A stretch of DNA of 64,000 nt from Fagopyrum homotropicum (GCA_033239125.1 BSWB01000001.1:164695481-164759480), one strand, 5' to 3'. Shown: positions 1 to 11,529, counted from the stretch's first letter. Numbers and translations: made by a program. The notes: generated by a model from the sequence alone, not told the origin.

Positions 1-975
1 AAAAGAACAAGCTCACCATGTGTTCAAAGGGTAGTCTACCAAAACTGGATGGCTTGTCCGTCCTGGTACATATATGCTTAACAAGCAATAAAGCCTAAGG
101 GTAGATTATCTCGGACACAAAAACAAAGCCTAAGGGTAGATTTTTTGGTTATCAATCAATTATAAAGTTGTTAATTTATCGGGTTTATACGATACTCTTT
201 TGTGCATAACATGTTCCTACTATCACTGGCGTAGATGAAGGGGGTGACGGGGTTATTGTCCGTTGCACTCCCCGTAATTGAGTGTGTGTCTATGAGAAAA
301 TAAAATATCATATGTTCTTGAATCTAGACCGGGCCTGAATTTCCAATTGGTTACGGCTGTTCATCCAGATCAGACCGGACATTTGTGATTCGACCTGGAC
401 TAGGTCCAGTCTAAACCGGTTGGACCAAATTTCTTTTTTGGTCTTTTGGGGCCAGCTTTGGACTCTTCACAAAATTGGGGAACCGGTTCTATCCCATAGC
501 TATTTTTAAGTCCAACTCGGTCTAGTCCAAACCGGAATTTGAAAGTTCTACTATTGATACTAGAAATACTTATTAACCTAAAGTTTTATATATAGGAAGA
601 ATGTTCTATTTAGAAAAACTATGTCCTTTCAAAGAAAGTGGCTCCGCCATTGACTATTATCATGAGTAGGCTAGAAGCTATGGAAACAAACTCTCTTTGA
701 TGGCAACCTCTTATAAAATAAACTACATGTGTTTGGTATAAAATGGATGATTGAGTAGTTGATATATGTAAAATTACTAAAAATGGATATTGATACGATA
801 CATGTGATGATAAATAAAGTTTTGTGAATATAATTTTGCAAATGCCCTATAATTTATGTTAAGTTTGGAGTGATTATGGTTTCGCTAATTTTTCATTAGC
901 TAAAATGTCGATCTTATGCTTAATCTCTCGTAATCTACAGTTGTCAAACACGTCATTTGGAAATAAAAATGCATA
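1..975. other. AT-rich intergenic DNA, no gene seen
   Basis: No open frame with recognisable protein similarity and no RNA gene is visible. A short motif (aaagcctaagggtagatt) occurs twice within 90-146, and 330-540 is rich in accgg/gaccg words of the kind found in decayed repeats of this genome. It is probably old transposon debris. Confidence 0.6.
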
Positions 976-985
976 ATCTTACTTC

Positions 986-1454
986 GAATCTTTTGCTTAA
1001 GTACACTAATTTCTGAAAATATTTCCGGTTTTAGGCTCGGACCAAAATAATTTACGAGAATGCACGAGATTTAGTTTGGGAATAGAAGCGCGGTCTGGGA
1101 CAGCTCTTTTTTTCGTAAAAAGCGCTGTCCAAGACAGAGTTTTAATTTAAGCAATTTTTTTTTAAAAAAAACACAATTTTATTGTAAAGTTTTTTTTTTC
1201 AAAAAGAAGATATAGAGGCGCGGTCTTGAAAAAGCACTAGAGGCGCGGTCTAGGACCGCGCTTTTGTGTTTTTTTTTTTTTAATTTTACATAAATTAAAA
1301 CGCTGTCTTGGACAACGCTTTTTACGAAGTAAAGAGCGGTCCCAGACCGCGCTTCTATTCTCAAACCTAAATCTCGTGAATTCTCATAAATTATTTTGGT
1401 TCGAGTCTAATATCAGAAATATTTTCAGAAATTAGTGTACTTGGTCAAAAGATC
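986..1454. mobile_element. Mutator-type foldback MITE
   Basis: A 469-bp element with long terminal inverted repeats of roughly 150 bp. The left end (gaatcttttgcttaagtac) is matched by the reverse complement of the right end (gatcttttgaccaagtac), and pairing continues through the gcgcggtctgggac blocks to near the centre. It is flanked by a perfect 10-bp direct repeat, ATCTTACTTC, at 976-985 and 1455-1464. A 9-10 bp target duplication with long inverted arms fits a non-autonomous Mutator-like element. It has no coding capacity; the small open frame inside is an accident of the palindrome. Confidence 0.82.
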
Positions 1455-1464
1455 ATCTTACTTC

Positions 1465-2905
1465 CCCTAGCATGATATTTATCAAACGGACTCTTTAGTT
1501 AAAGTTCTTCCATTTGGAGATCATATGATTACCTAATAGTAACGATTTGTAGTCCTTGTGAAGTTGTGATGGTTTTCTTTGATTCCACTCGATAAGACTA
1601 AGAGATGTACATAGGCTGCTGATATTTATACACGTTTTCAATTCAAAGATTGACTATTCATGTGGCTACTATAATTATGAGAAAGTTCCGTGCTAAAGAA
1701 TAACACGCTACTGATTTGTGGGAATATAACTAAAACTACACGTAGTCAAACTTACTATAAAGTCTAGCTAGACCGGGTAAACCCGACTCTGAATCTTATG
1801 ATATAAGTTGCACGTTTTTCAGGACGGATTCGAGTTGGCTCCTTAATTCAGATATAAGTTGCACGTTTTTTCAGGCCGGTTTCAGGTTGACCCCTTAATT
1901 CAGGCTTGAGGTCTTGTTCATATCCGTATAAGATGGGCTTTGAGCCCCGGATTATTTTTATTCTTTGCAAACAAAAAATATTTAGATTTTTTTACAAACA
2001 AAAGTAATCCAATGACCAAAATTTTATAATTTCTTTCATAAACTATTGACATCTCCAAAAGAATCCCAACAAAAGGACCATATTTTAAAATTTTATTTAA
2101 GTATTCTATTGTTATTTTATTTGCATGTCACTAAAAGAATGAGAAATTGAGAAGTTTTTAAACTTGTTACTATTCTTATTAAAATAGTATAAATGTAAAA
2201 TGATTAGTTAGTTGATTATTTTACTTAACTTATTTAGAGAGATATCACAGTCATTTTCTCTCACGTTTCCCTCAAACCTCTCCCTCCCCAGTCTTCCTTT
2301 TTGATATACCTCACCATCTTGCTAAACACATGCAAGTATCATATATGAAATATCAATCTCATATCCATATCTATGATATCTATACCGATACCGATATCTG
2401 ATATACTCATATCTGATATGGGAAATGAACAAGCCCTTGGTAGAACGTTATATTTTATTAATTGTTTGGAAACCTAATGATTTTCAAACAACTTTAGGAA
2501 AAAAAATTTTTTAATGACGATCGTAATATAATGTTTGGGTCTTATCTTACAATTTTTTTTGGATAAATTTTATATAATTTTTGAAAATTTTGGAGCAATG
2601 GTTATAAAACTTAAGAAAATGGTAGATTTTCAACGAATTTTAAACAAAATTGGTGACCATCACATAATTAGATTATAGTCTTATCTCACCAATGTATACA
2701 TTTTATATTCATCCATTTTTTGTGTATATGAACAATGGACTTTTTATGGCGATTGGATCACATTTCTTGACCAAAAATGTTCAATTCTTATCTAATTTCT
2801 TTTATTCAAAGTCTTTATAACAGAATAATTTTGCAATTAACGCATCGACGAATTTCCACAAGGGTGACTAATGACTGACTTGCATATCCCTTCGAACTAG
2901 ACTCG

Positions 2906-2941
<36 letters not shown>

Positions 2942-3041
2942 TTACAGTTTTATGAATATGCAAAAATTATTTTGTAAGAAAAATAGTTAGGATTTAAAGT
3001 CCACGGCTTTTATAACATTATTTTGTATATAATTTTTAATT
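1465..3041. other. AT-rich intergenic DNA with small repeats
   Basis: No gene is seen. A 50-bp unit beginning atataagttgcacgtttt is tandemly duplicated at about 1800-1905, and 2340-2425 holds a run of gatatc/atatct words. The stretch ends with a (TA)n microsatellite shortly before the LINE insertion site. Confidence 0.6.
2908..2941. repeat. (TA)n microsatellite
   Basis: About 17 uninterrupted TA units. Confidence 0.9.
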
Positions 3042-3060
3042 TATATGATTAATTTAATTT
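3042..3060. repeat. LINE target-site duplication, 3' side
   Basis: A 19-bp repeat identical to 8897-8915. It directly abuts the poly(A) end of the LINE and fixes the insertion boundaries. Confidence 0.88.
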
Positions 3061-3122
3061 TTTTTTGATCAAATGAAGCGTTCAGCTCCGCCCCGTAGGG
3101 TGTTTATTAGTAAAAAGAGTCA

Positions 3123-6100
3123 TTACAACCGTGTTACACGAGGGAGAGTAAGACCTCGTAGATCATCAAGCAATAAAGCTCTAATACTCATAGGGGGATC
3201 ACTAAGGCGATAAACACCAAAATCATAGGTAAAAGCAAAGTTGGCTAATGCATCAGCCACTCGATTACCTTCCCTGAACGTATGACCGATATTTACAACC
3301 CAGTCACGAATAAGGAAGCCTTGGCACCGTAATACCAGGCTAGATAGCGGGTGAGAACTATTAACCCCTTCTTTAATGAATCCAGCAACCAGGAGCGAGT
3401 CAACTTCCAACTCAATTGCTCTATAGCCCAATTCCCATGCAATCTCTAGTCCACAAATGGCACCCCACAACTCAGCAGCCGGGACTGAAGTTACACCAAG
3501 ATTAGCCACCATACCTTGGATCCATTCTCCTCTATCATCACGCAACACCGCACCTGCTGCTGCCAGTCCAAGGCTCCCCCTAACTGCTCCATCCGAATTC
3601 ACCTTAACCCAACCCTCTCTCGGTTTGATCCATTGTACCAGTATTTCATGCTTCTTTTCCCGTGTAGTTTGATGTTTTACTTCCCTACCTTTCTCAGCTT
3701 CATCATAATATCTCCATAGAAAGGCCGGTTTATCCACCGCAATATGTCCATTCTCGAAGACCCTCGCATTCCTCCACCTCCAGAGCCACCACACCGTAAT
3801 AGCATACAAACATTCCATTTACGGTGGTCTACTTTCGTTGATTTAACACATACGTTCTCGAAAAGCCAATCATCCCAGTTCAGGCTGAAGAAGCTGGAGT
3901 GAAGGTTAGAAGGTACCAATTTTTGCCAGACTCTAGATGCAGACGGACAGTCCCGTAGCACATGCAGAAGGCTTTCCTCCACAGTAGGGCAGCTTAGACA
4001 GAAAGGTGAGCTCGCCATATGCCTACGAGATCTCTCTTTATTGGTAAGTGGAACCCCCCATGCAAGCTGCCAAATAAAGAATCTAATTCTCTCCTGAGTA
4101 TCAATCTTCCAAATCTCCGAATATAAGCTCTCCCTAACATGATATATCTCTCTATCCTCCCTAATCTTTGCATGTGCTGATGACACTGAGAACTCCCCAT
4201 TCCTAGTGAGCATCCATCTTACTGTGTCTGCCCCAGTAAAGTCCCACACACCCGTAGCTATCACTCGGAGGAGATTTGAATTACTTAGCCGGCTAGACAA
4301 ATAGTTGAAATCCCACTGATTATCATCCTTCCATACATCTCGTACTTTCATCTATTTCTCTGCATCTGATAAAGAAAGTTGGCAGGTATTGAGCAAAGGT
4401 TCATTAGTCACCCAGACATCCTTCCAAAAGCAGGCAGTCCTCCCATCCTTAACACTCCATCCGATGTTAGGCACAATCACTTTGTTATATGCCTTTACAA
4501 TACCTCTCCATACATGAGATACATCACCCCTAATCATTAGTTTTCCTGGCCATTCCGGGGATGTTGTTGTATACTTTCGAAGAAGGACCTTCGACCACAT
4601 TTGGTCCCTGTTCTGAAACAATCTCCACCCCAGCTTACTCATTAACGCCAGGTTAATTTCTGCCGCCATACGCAATCCCAAGCCTCCTTTTACTCTACCC
4701 TGACAAACCTTCTCCCAACTCAGTAGATGAATTCTTCGATCTCCCTCCATGCTTCCCCATATAAAATCTCTACATAGCTTATCCAGATCCCTCAACACTT
4801 GATTCGGTAACAACATAGTATTCATATAGTACTGCGGCATGGCTGACAACACTGACTTCACCAATGTAGTTCTCCCTGCCAAGCTTAGACTCCTTGTCTT
4901 CCACCCAGCAAGTCTCGCCGATACCCGATCCAGTAGAGGGTTAAACAACTCTCTCTTAATAGATGTATGTATGATAGGAATACCTAGATAGTTACCCAGA
5001 TTCCTTGTATGTGGTATGCCACAGACCTCACTCAGCTGTTCTTCCATATCACCTCTCATGTTGTGGGATACAAATATTCTTGATTTATGCAGGCTAATTT
5101 TCTGGCCTGATGCCCCGCAAAACTCCTCTATAATCTTCTTTATCACTTGTACTTGTGAGATCGAGGCCTCAGCAAAGAGAAGGATGTCGTCTGCAAAGAA
5201 TAAATGTGAGATAGATGGACCCCCTCTTGCAAACTTCATGGGCTTCCAGCTCTCCGTATGTACTGCTTTGTCAATTAGATGGCCTAATCTTTCCAGGCAT
5301 AAGACAAAGAGATAGGGTGAGAGTGGATCTCCTTGTCTTATACCTCTTGTCATTTTAAAACTTTCCAATTTCTCCCCATTCCACAAAACGCTCATGGAAC
5401 ATGAGCTGATGCATTCATGTACTTTCTCAATCCATGCCTCTGGTAACCCTGCGTCCTTGAGTGTATCTATGATGAATTCCCATCTTAACATGTCATATGC
5501 TTTCTCAAGGTCTAATTTGAGGACCATCCATCCCTTCCGGCCTTTTTTCCTTCTCATCGAATGTATCGCTTCTTGCGCCAACACCACATTATCCGAGATC
5601 AATCTCCCCGGAATAAAACTTGCTTGTAAGGGACTGACAAGGTGATTCATGAGTGATTTCAGCCTATTAGCAAACATCTTCGTGATGGTTTTGTAAGATA
5701 CGTTGCAAAGACTAATTGGCCTAAACTGCTGCATTCTCTCCGGCTTTCGCACCTTTCCTATAAGAACAATGAGAGTATCATTAGAAGTAGAGGGAAGAGT
5801 ACCTGTATTTAGAAAGTCCCTTATAAATTGGCACAGAGAGTTTCCCACTGTGCCCCATAGCCGCTGATAGAAAATAGGCTGATATCCATCAGGTCCTGGA
5901 GCCTTTAACGCCCCCATTCCCTTGATTGCTATCTCCACATCTTTATTCGAATAGGGACGAGAGAACTCCAAAAGCTGCTTATTTTGCAAAATTGGGAATC
6001 CTCCGTTAGATAAGGAGTTTAACTGCTGCATATTACTGGGCCCATACAAAGCCTTATAATAATCAGAGGCAAGTTTCTCTAACTGCTCTTGATTATGACA

Positions 6101-7245
6101 CCATTCGCCTCCTTCATCTCTAATCGCTTCGACTTTATTGAAGCGTCTTCGAATGATCGTTGAAAGATGGAAAAACTTGGTATTCCTATCTCCCTCAGAT
6201 AGCCACTGCTGCCTTGATTTTTGACACCATAAGATTTCCTCTTGTTCTAGTACTTTATCAAGTTCACTTCCAACCTCCCGTTCTTCAGTAATCAAAGCAT
6301 CCGACGATTGAGAAGCAAGGGATTCATAGATTCTTTCCAATCTCTTCATCAATTCCTCCTTTCTCTGATGTATATTGCCGAAAACTTCTCTATTCCAGAC
6401 TTTTAGAACTTTCTGTAGCCTTCTCAATGCCACAGGTAAGTTATGGAGTTTCTCCCATGCTTCAGCAATCACCTTCTCAAAATCCGGATGAGTCAACCAT
6501 GCCGCCTGGAATCTAAAGGGTCTTCGTTTTGGATCCGATTGAGAGTTACTTTCCATGCAAAACAGCAAGGGATTATGATCGGAAGATAGTCGTGGTAAAT
6601 GTCTTACTGAGGCATGAGGCCATTTCAATCTTCCTTCCGGATTCACCAATATACGGTCTAGCCTCTTAGATATTCTAGTAGCTGCCGAACGTCCTCTAGC
6701 CCAAGTAAAAGGTGAGCCCGAGTAACCAATATCAATGAGTTGGTTATTATCAATCCAGTTACCAAAATCCACCGATGTCTGGGATAGGCGGGACGATCCA
6801 CCTTGGCATTCCTCCATACTTCTAGTCACATTTAGATCACCCCCCAAAAACACTGGGTAAATCGACTCTGCCACAATGCTCGAAATATGTTCCCATACAT
6901 TTCCCTCTTATTCCTATCTGGTGCGATATATGCAGCAATCAATGTAGACTTATCATCACCTCGTCCCATTACTGCATGAATAAACTGCCTATCCTTCATG
7001 AGAACTTGAATATGACAACTCTGAGAGTCCCACAGTAACCATATACCACCACTGTGACCCACTGCTTCAACTCTATCCATTGAATCAAAACCAATATTTT
7101 CACAAATCTTATCTGCAACAGTACCCGAGCAATGAGTCTCAAAAATAACCAGAAAATTGGGCTTAAATTTCCTGATCATATATCGCATAGATCGCTTAAA
7201 ACTTTTCTTCACCGTTCCACAACTGTTCCAAAATATTCCTATCAT
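3123..7245 (-). pseudogene. LINE ORF2: endonuclease, reverse transcriptase, zf-RVT and RNase H, broken
   Basis: ORF2 spans four open segments. Segment 7245-6832 holds the start of the APE-type endonuclease (WNSCG and ETH motifs). Segment 6874-4352 holds the rest of it (GGDLN, LDRILVN, SDHN) and the reverse transcriptase (RPISLCN, LDLEKAYD, RQGDPLSPYLF, and FADD as catalytic aspartates). Segment 4351-3677 holds the zf-RVT region. Segment 3818-3123 holds an RNase H domain with the expected acidic residues (NSDGA, AAELWG, EVDSLL) and a C-terminal REGNRVAD. A frameshift lies in the C-run near 6839-6845, an in-frame TAG at about 4349-4351, and another frameshift in the 3677-3818 overlap. The element cannot make a full ORF2 protein, so it could move only with help in trans. 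Confidence 0.9.
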
Positions 7246-7281
7246 CAGAAACTAGTCGGAGGTTGCTACACCCTCATTGAT

Positions 7282-8841
7282 TTAGACTTGCGAATCTGGG
7301 ACTACGGGGGTTTGAGACTCCATTCCCAACTCTCTCTCATCTACTTCCATTGGCTCCTTAGAATTTCCTTGCTCCGGTTTCGTATGAGAAGGCTCACCTG
7401 TCTGCACCTTCCCAAACTTTACTATCTGTGTAGGTAATCGTTGCAATATTCTAATTGGTTGGTCATCCTGCAATTGCTTCTGCTGATGCCCTTTATGCAC
7501 TGATTGGGTCTGCAATAAATGAGGTCCCCCCTTTTTCTGAGGGTTTACTGTAGCCCTAGGAGACTTTACTGACTCTTGAATCCTGATTCTCTTTTTTGTC
7601 TGCATCCGGCCTCCATTATCTCCTTCATGATTTTGTGGATACCTAATGATTTCCTTGCCTGTACCAGAAGCAACATTAGTTGTCCCATTAGTGATATCCA
7701 CTCTACTAGCCCCCATTTTGCCTGTTACTTGGTCCAGTTGTCTCCTGTTACTCACATTTGGAGCTTTCCCCTGCAAATTTTGTCTCCGACGGGGTACCAC
7801 CATCCAGGGCCCATAGCCATCCTTTTGCCCAGAGCTTGATTCCCCCTTCATTCCTTCTATTTGTCCCCTTTGTTCTTCCTCCGTTTTCTTCTCTTCAGGA
7901 TTAATCTCCACTTCTTGTTCACTTGCAACATTTGCCCTCATTGTGTATATGCATGTTTCTTGCACATGCCCATAGCATCCACATCCAAAACAAATCTGAT
8001 GCAAGTTCTCGTACTCAAGTAGTAACCTCTTACCGTTTAAGATTACATCCCCTTTCAGCGGTCGAGTTAAATCCACATTGACACATACTCTCGCGTACTT
8101 CCCTCTAGATATCCCCATAGTATTCACATCAATTCTCAATGGTGTTCCTATGGCCGAAGCAATGGCTCTCAGTACATTGATGTTATACATAGCAAAGGGG
8201 AGACCAGAAATCCTAACCCAAACTCCCGTTGACGTTAACACTGAAGTCATTGGATCGAAGGAGTCCTCCCATTGTTGCATCATAAGGTAGTGACCAAATA
8301 TCTTCCACGGACCATTCGTCAGAATATCCATCATATCTGCCTCCTTCTCAAAACGTACAAGAAAGAATTCATTTGGAAGATCAATAATAGTCCATCCACC
8401 CGTTACCTTCCACAACTGTCGTAGAGCTTTCTCCAAGGCTGAAAAAGAAACCATACGGCCAAGAAGTTTAACAACAATCGAGTTCTTCCAAGGGGCATTC
8501 AAGATTCTTATTACTTCCGGATCAATATTGATGACTGGAGTAGCATCCTTTCCTTTAGGATAATCAATGCAGATCTTTCCGATTTCAATGAGATTATCAG
8601 GTAGTATTGGTAATCTTTTCCACGCTTCATCGCCGAAAAGCATCTCTCTCCATGAAGGGCTTGAGACCGGCTGCTCCGATACATTGTAGGCTATTTCTTG
8701 CGTGCCTGGTACAGCACTTGGATTATCTTGTGAATTCAGCGCCAGGGGAGGGGGAATAGGAGGCGCCGAGGCGTTAGGATCCGGGGCTGCAGGGGGGGAA
8801 AGGGTAGTTGTCTCGTTATTCGCCAGAATCGCCGCCTTCAT
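7282..8841 (-). CDS. LINE ORF1, DUF4283/zinc-knuckle RNA-binding protein
   Basis: A 519-residue open frame that is still intact. Residues about 60-260 resemble the DUF4283 domain found at the N terminus of plant LINE ORF1 proteins. A CCHC knuckle (CFGCGCYGHVQETC, spacing C-2-C-4-H-4-C) follows at about residues 283-296. The C-terminal half is hydrophilic and low in complexity, with basic patches. LINE ORF1 proteins coat the element RNA and act as chaperones in the ribonucleoprotein. The frame starts 55 bp inside the element and ends 36 bp before the ORF2 start. Its openness beside a damaged ORF2 suggests ORF1 has merely escaped mutation, or was last selected recently. Confidence 0.85.
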   Translation of the reverse strand: MKAAILANNETTTLSPPAAPDPNASAPPIPPPLALNSQDNPSAVPGTQEIAYNVSEQPVSSPSWREMLFGDEAWKRLPILPDNLIEIGKICIDYPKGKDATPVINIDPEVIRILNAPWKNSIVVKLLGRMVSFSALEKALRQLWKVTGGWTIIDLPNEFFLVRFEKEADMMDILTNGPWKIFGHYLMMQQWEDSFDPMTSVLTSTGVWVRISGLPFAMYNINVLRAIASAIGTPLRIDVNTMGISRGKYARVCVNVDLTRPLKGDVILNGKRLLLEYENLHQICFGCGCYGHVQETCIYTMRANVASEQEVEINPEEKKTEEEQRGQIEGMKGESSSGQKDGYGPWMVVPRRRQNLQGKAPNVSNRRQLDQVTGKMGASRVDITNGTTNVASGTGKEIIRYPQNHEGDNGGRMQTKKRIRIQESVKSPRATVNPQKKGGPHLLQTQSVHKGHQQKQLQDDQPIRILQRLPTQIVKFGKVQTGEPSHTKPEQGNSKEPMEVDERELGMESQTPVVPDSQV

Positions 8842-8896
8842 ACTAGGGCTTTTTTCTAGTATTCAACTTGCGAAAGATATCTGTGTAACTCACCAA

Positions 8897-8915
8897 TATA
8901 TGATTAATTTAATTT
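8897..8915. repeat. LINE target-site duplication, 5' side
   Basis: Identical to 3042-3060. It marks the 5' end of the LINE 55 bp upstream of ORF1, so the element is not 5'-truncated. Confidence 0.88.
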
Positions 8916-9600
8916 AATCATGTAAATATATTCTTTTCATGATTGTTAAAACTTTAATTTTATAAATTTATAACTATTAGTTTATCGTTTAAAAAATTAA
9001 AATATTTTAATATATGACTAATTGTATAGGGTTGTGCATATTTGAATTGGACTGACCGAATCCGGTTAACCGTCCGGGTTTAGGTGATTTATGGTCCGAA
9101 TCCAGTCCAAGACAAGATTAATCGGTGATCCTGGTCGGTCTAAAAATAAAAATAAAAATCCTAAGAGAAAGGATTAGATGGACCAGGGTCGGATTGAAAT
9201 TCTGAACTGAACCAAGAACACTCAGTCAGAAAATTGACTGAGAAAAATTAAAATTCTAAGAGAAAAGATGAGACGGATCACGGTCCGACTTAAATTTCGA
9301 ATTAGACAAGAACACTAAGTCATAAAATTGATTAAGAAAAATAAAAATAAAAATAAAAAACCTATGAGAAAGGATTAGATGGATTAGGGTCGAACTTATA
9401 TTCCGGACCGGACTGGACCTGAAAACATTTTTGGAAAAAAGTTTAACCGAAATTGAAACAGAACCGAACCGAAACCGAACCTTCTATTAATACTTTCTTG
9501 TATTAAATGTATACTAATGTATACATATATATATTATCCTTTCTGCAAGGATCTTATTAATTATTACATATCAAACACTTCGATCATAATCTTGAGTTTC
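8916..9600. repeat. Diverged ~105-bp tandem repeat between LINE and thaumatin-like gene
   Basis: About three degraded copies lie between roughly 9140 and 9420. Each has an aaataaaaat tract, then (c)taagagaaaggattagatgga, then a ggtcggattgaaattc-like block. Flanking sequence is AT-rich with scattered accgaac words. 9540-9600 is the probable 3' UTR of the minus-strand gene at 9601. Confidence 0.55.
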
Positions 9601-10269
9601 TTAAGGACAAAAGACAACCTTATAGTCAGTTCCACTAGGGCAAGTAAAAGTACTGGTGGCATCATCCTTAGGGTAACTATAAGCATCAGGACACAAACCC
9701 TTAAAAAACCTAGAATAATCCGTCGGGTTACACACACTCCCTGGACAGCAATACTCATCCGTCTTAAAAATAGTACACGGATCATCACACCCGCCATTCA
9801 CCCGAAGAGCAGCCGGACACTGCCCGGTAACATCCGCATTGCATGTGATTCCCTTAGTGCAGCTACCGGAAGTAGGGCTAAACTGCATCGGAACATTGAA
9901 ACCTTGGACGAGAGAAATGTCGAAAAAGTCGAGATTGTTGTATTGTTGGAGAGCGTATTCAGCTAGAGTATTGGGCGGGGACCCGTACCCGGTGCATTGG
10001 AGGAGTCCACCGCAGTCGCCGGTGGTGCAGGTGAGTCCGTTGGAGCCGGTTGAGGTGCAGCCGGTTCGGGCCCATATACGGGCAGCTGTGGTTCCTGGGT
10101 TGGCTGAGATTGTCCAGGATTGGCCCGTTGAAAGCTCGGCGCCGCCGCCTGGGACCGCGGCGGCCCAGACGGTGTATGGGCAGTTGTTTGTTATGACGAA
10201 TTGGGCGGCTTGGGTGGATGTGAAGAAGAGGACTGTGATTGAAAGGAAAAGAGTATTTATGTGAATCAT
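9601..10269 (-). CDS. Thaumatin-like protein (PR-5, OSM34/osmotin-like)
   Basis: A 222-residue secreted defence protein in a single exon. Residues 1 to about 21 form a signal peptide (hydrophobic LFLSITVLFF, then TQAA) and the mature protein begins near AQFVITNNCPYTVWAAA. I count 16 cysteines, the number that makes the eight disulphides of large thaumatin-like proteins. The usual acidic-cleft framework is visible (ARIWARTGC, TLAEY, FFDISLVQGFN, GGCDDPC), as is the CCPG block. Proteins of this family permeabilise fungal membranes or bind beta-glucans. The open frame extends 48 codons upstream, but the start at 10269 is preferred because it directly precedes the signal peptide and the extension would run through the TATA box. 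The protein stops at FCP and lacks the C-terminal extension of vacuolar osmotins, so an apoplastic location is inferred. The neighbouring HSFB2B-like gene supports orthology to the OSM34 locus. Confidence 0.93.
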   Translation of the reverse strand: MIHINTLFLSITVLFFTSTQAAQFVITNNCPYTVWAAAVPGGGAELSTGQSWTISANPGTTAARIWARTGCTSTGSNGLTCTTGDCGGLLQCTGYGSPPNTLAEYALQQYNNLDFFDISLVQGFNVPMQFSPTSGSCTKGITCNADVTGQCPAALRVNGGCDDPCTIFKTDEYCCPGSVCNPTDYSRFFKGLCPDAYSYPKDDATSTFTCPSGTDYKVVFCP

Positions 10270-10332
10270 GGTTTGTTTAGGGGTATTATGGGAATTATAG
10301 GGTTTTGAGTTATAATATAGTGGATTTGTTAT

Positions 10333-10341
10333 GTTTATATA
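10333..10341 (-). promoter_or_regulatory. TATA box of the thaumatin-like gene
   Basis: The minus strand reads TATATAAAC about 65 nt upstream of the chosen ATG at 10269. This implies transcription starting near 10300-10310 and a short leader, and supports rejecting the longer N-terminal frame. Confidence 0.65.
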
Positions 10342-10544
10342 GGAAAATTTTGGCGATGGCTTCGTATGTGTATTAGTGTAAGTATTAAGACTTTGAAAAG
10401 TCAGTCGCTTCATGGCATTGCAAGAATTTGTCTTTGTAGACTTTTTTAAAAAAAATATTTATGAGGATATTATCTAATATTTTAAAATTTAAATTTGTTC
10501 AGATAATAAGTTGTTATTATGTGAACATTTCGATTCTACTGTAT

Positions 10545-11380
10545 AAAATCAGATTTATGTAGTGGGTTTGGACCTAATGTGCACGTGTAATCGTATGCAC
10601 ACGTAATGGTAGTCGCAGAATTTTAAAATAAAATATTGATAAAAATAAAGTCAATATGTCATCTACTTACAATAAACAAAAATTAAAAAAAATTAAAAAA
10701 ACATTATGCGGTTGTGGATCGCGCCCATATATATATTTTTTTTAAAAAAAGGCACGGTCTACGACCGCACCTCTATTTGTGTTTTTATTGTCTTTATTTC
10801 GGATATTAAAACGTTGTCCTCGACAACATGTTTTACAAATAAGAGTGCGGTCTAACCGTGATTCTACTCCAAACAACAAATCTCGTGCATTTTGGTTAAT
10901 TATTTCACTCCGAGTCTAAAACGGGAAATTCTTTTGAATTTTCGTTCACTTCGGCGAAAGATCCAAAAAAAAATTAAATATAACACAAGAATAGTGATAT
11001 TTAAAAAATAATAAATCGTAGAAAACAATTTTATAAACGAGAGAAGCCACAACCCATTTTGAAACGATTTTTTTTTTGAGGGTGGGGCAGTTGCCCCCCC
11101 AAGGGCCGCCAGTGTGCACATGACTTCGCTCTACAGTCCGTTTGTATCGGACTTTGACATGGTATTAGAGTGATTATTCTCTATTCAGCACCCGACTTAA
11201 CGTATTGAAAGTTCGAGTCTTGTACATAAATTCGGTAGGCTACTTCTTCTATTATCAATTGGTTTTAAAATGAGATAATTATGTGTTGAATTTAGACCAA
11301 ACAAGAATGTGTATTGGTATACACACGACCCCGTTATACGACCGTCTTCGTCTACTTTGACAAAACTTTCTTTTGAATGC
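10545..11380 (+). mobile_element. TRIM-family relic split by a foreign insertion
   Basis: 10545-10603 and 11112-11159 resemble consecutive parts of the TRIM LTR that is complete at 55016-55216 (cctaatgtgca, cgtatgcacacg, gtatcggactttgaca). The second part is followed by tggtattagag, a decayed initiator-Met primer-binding site. 11230-11340 resembles a second LTR (attggttttaaaatg, tacacacgacccc). The 0.5 kb in between is unrelated to the TRIM. It contains a decayed relative of the 986-1454 MITE at about 10710-10930 (gcggtct blocks, aaatctcgtgcatt, cgagtctaaaac). Confidence 0.55.
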
Positions 11381-11529
11381 AAAAAGTCTAATAAATTAAT
11401 TAGGCAGATGACTACAAAGTCTAGATGGAGTTAATATATACAATTTACAATTTTTTGCTTGTATATACCGAAAAGAATATTCCTGATTTCCTGGTATTAA
11501 TTTTGTAGCTGGCCTAACTTTTAGTATAA

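Larger units (their letters stand above)
3061..8896 (-). mobile_element. Full-length L1-type LINE retrotransposon, disabled
   Basis: A complete minus-strand non-LTR retrotransposon of about 5.8 kb. A 19-bp direct repeat, tatatgattaatttaattt minus its last t, lies at 3042-3060 and 8897-8915. On the element strand it has a short 5' leader, ORF1 (8841-7282), ORF2 (7245-3123) and an A-tail, seen as the T run at 3061-3066. The order ORF1 (DUF4283/CCHC), endonuclease, reverse transcriptase, zf-RVT and RNase H is that of plant L1 elements. ORF2 is broken by two frameshifts and one stop. The clear target duplication implies moderate age. Confidence 0.93.

Noticed and set aside
10270..10413. 48-codon N-terminal extension of the thaumatin-like frame
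   Set aside because: It lacks signal-peptide character, would bury the real signal peptide, and crosses the TATA box at 10333-10341.
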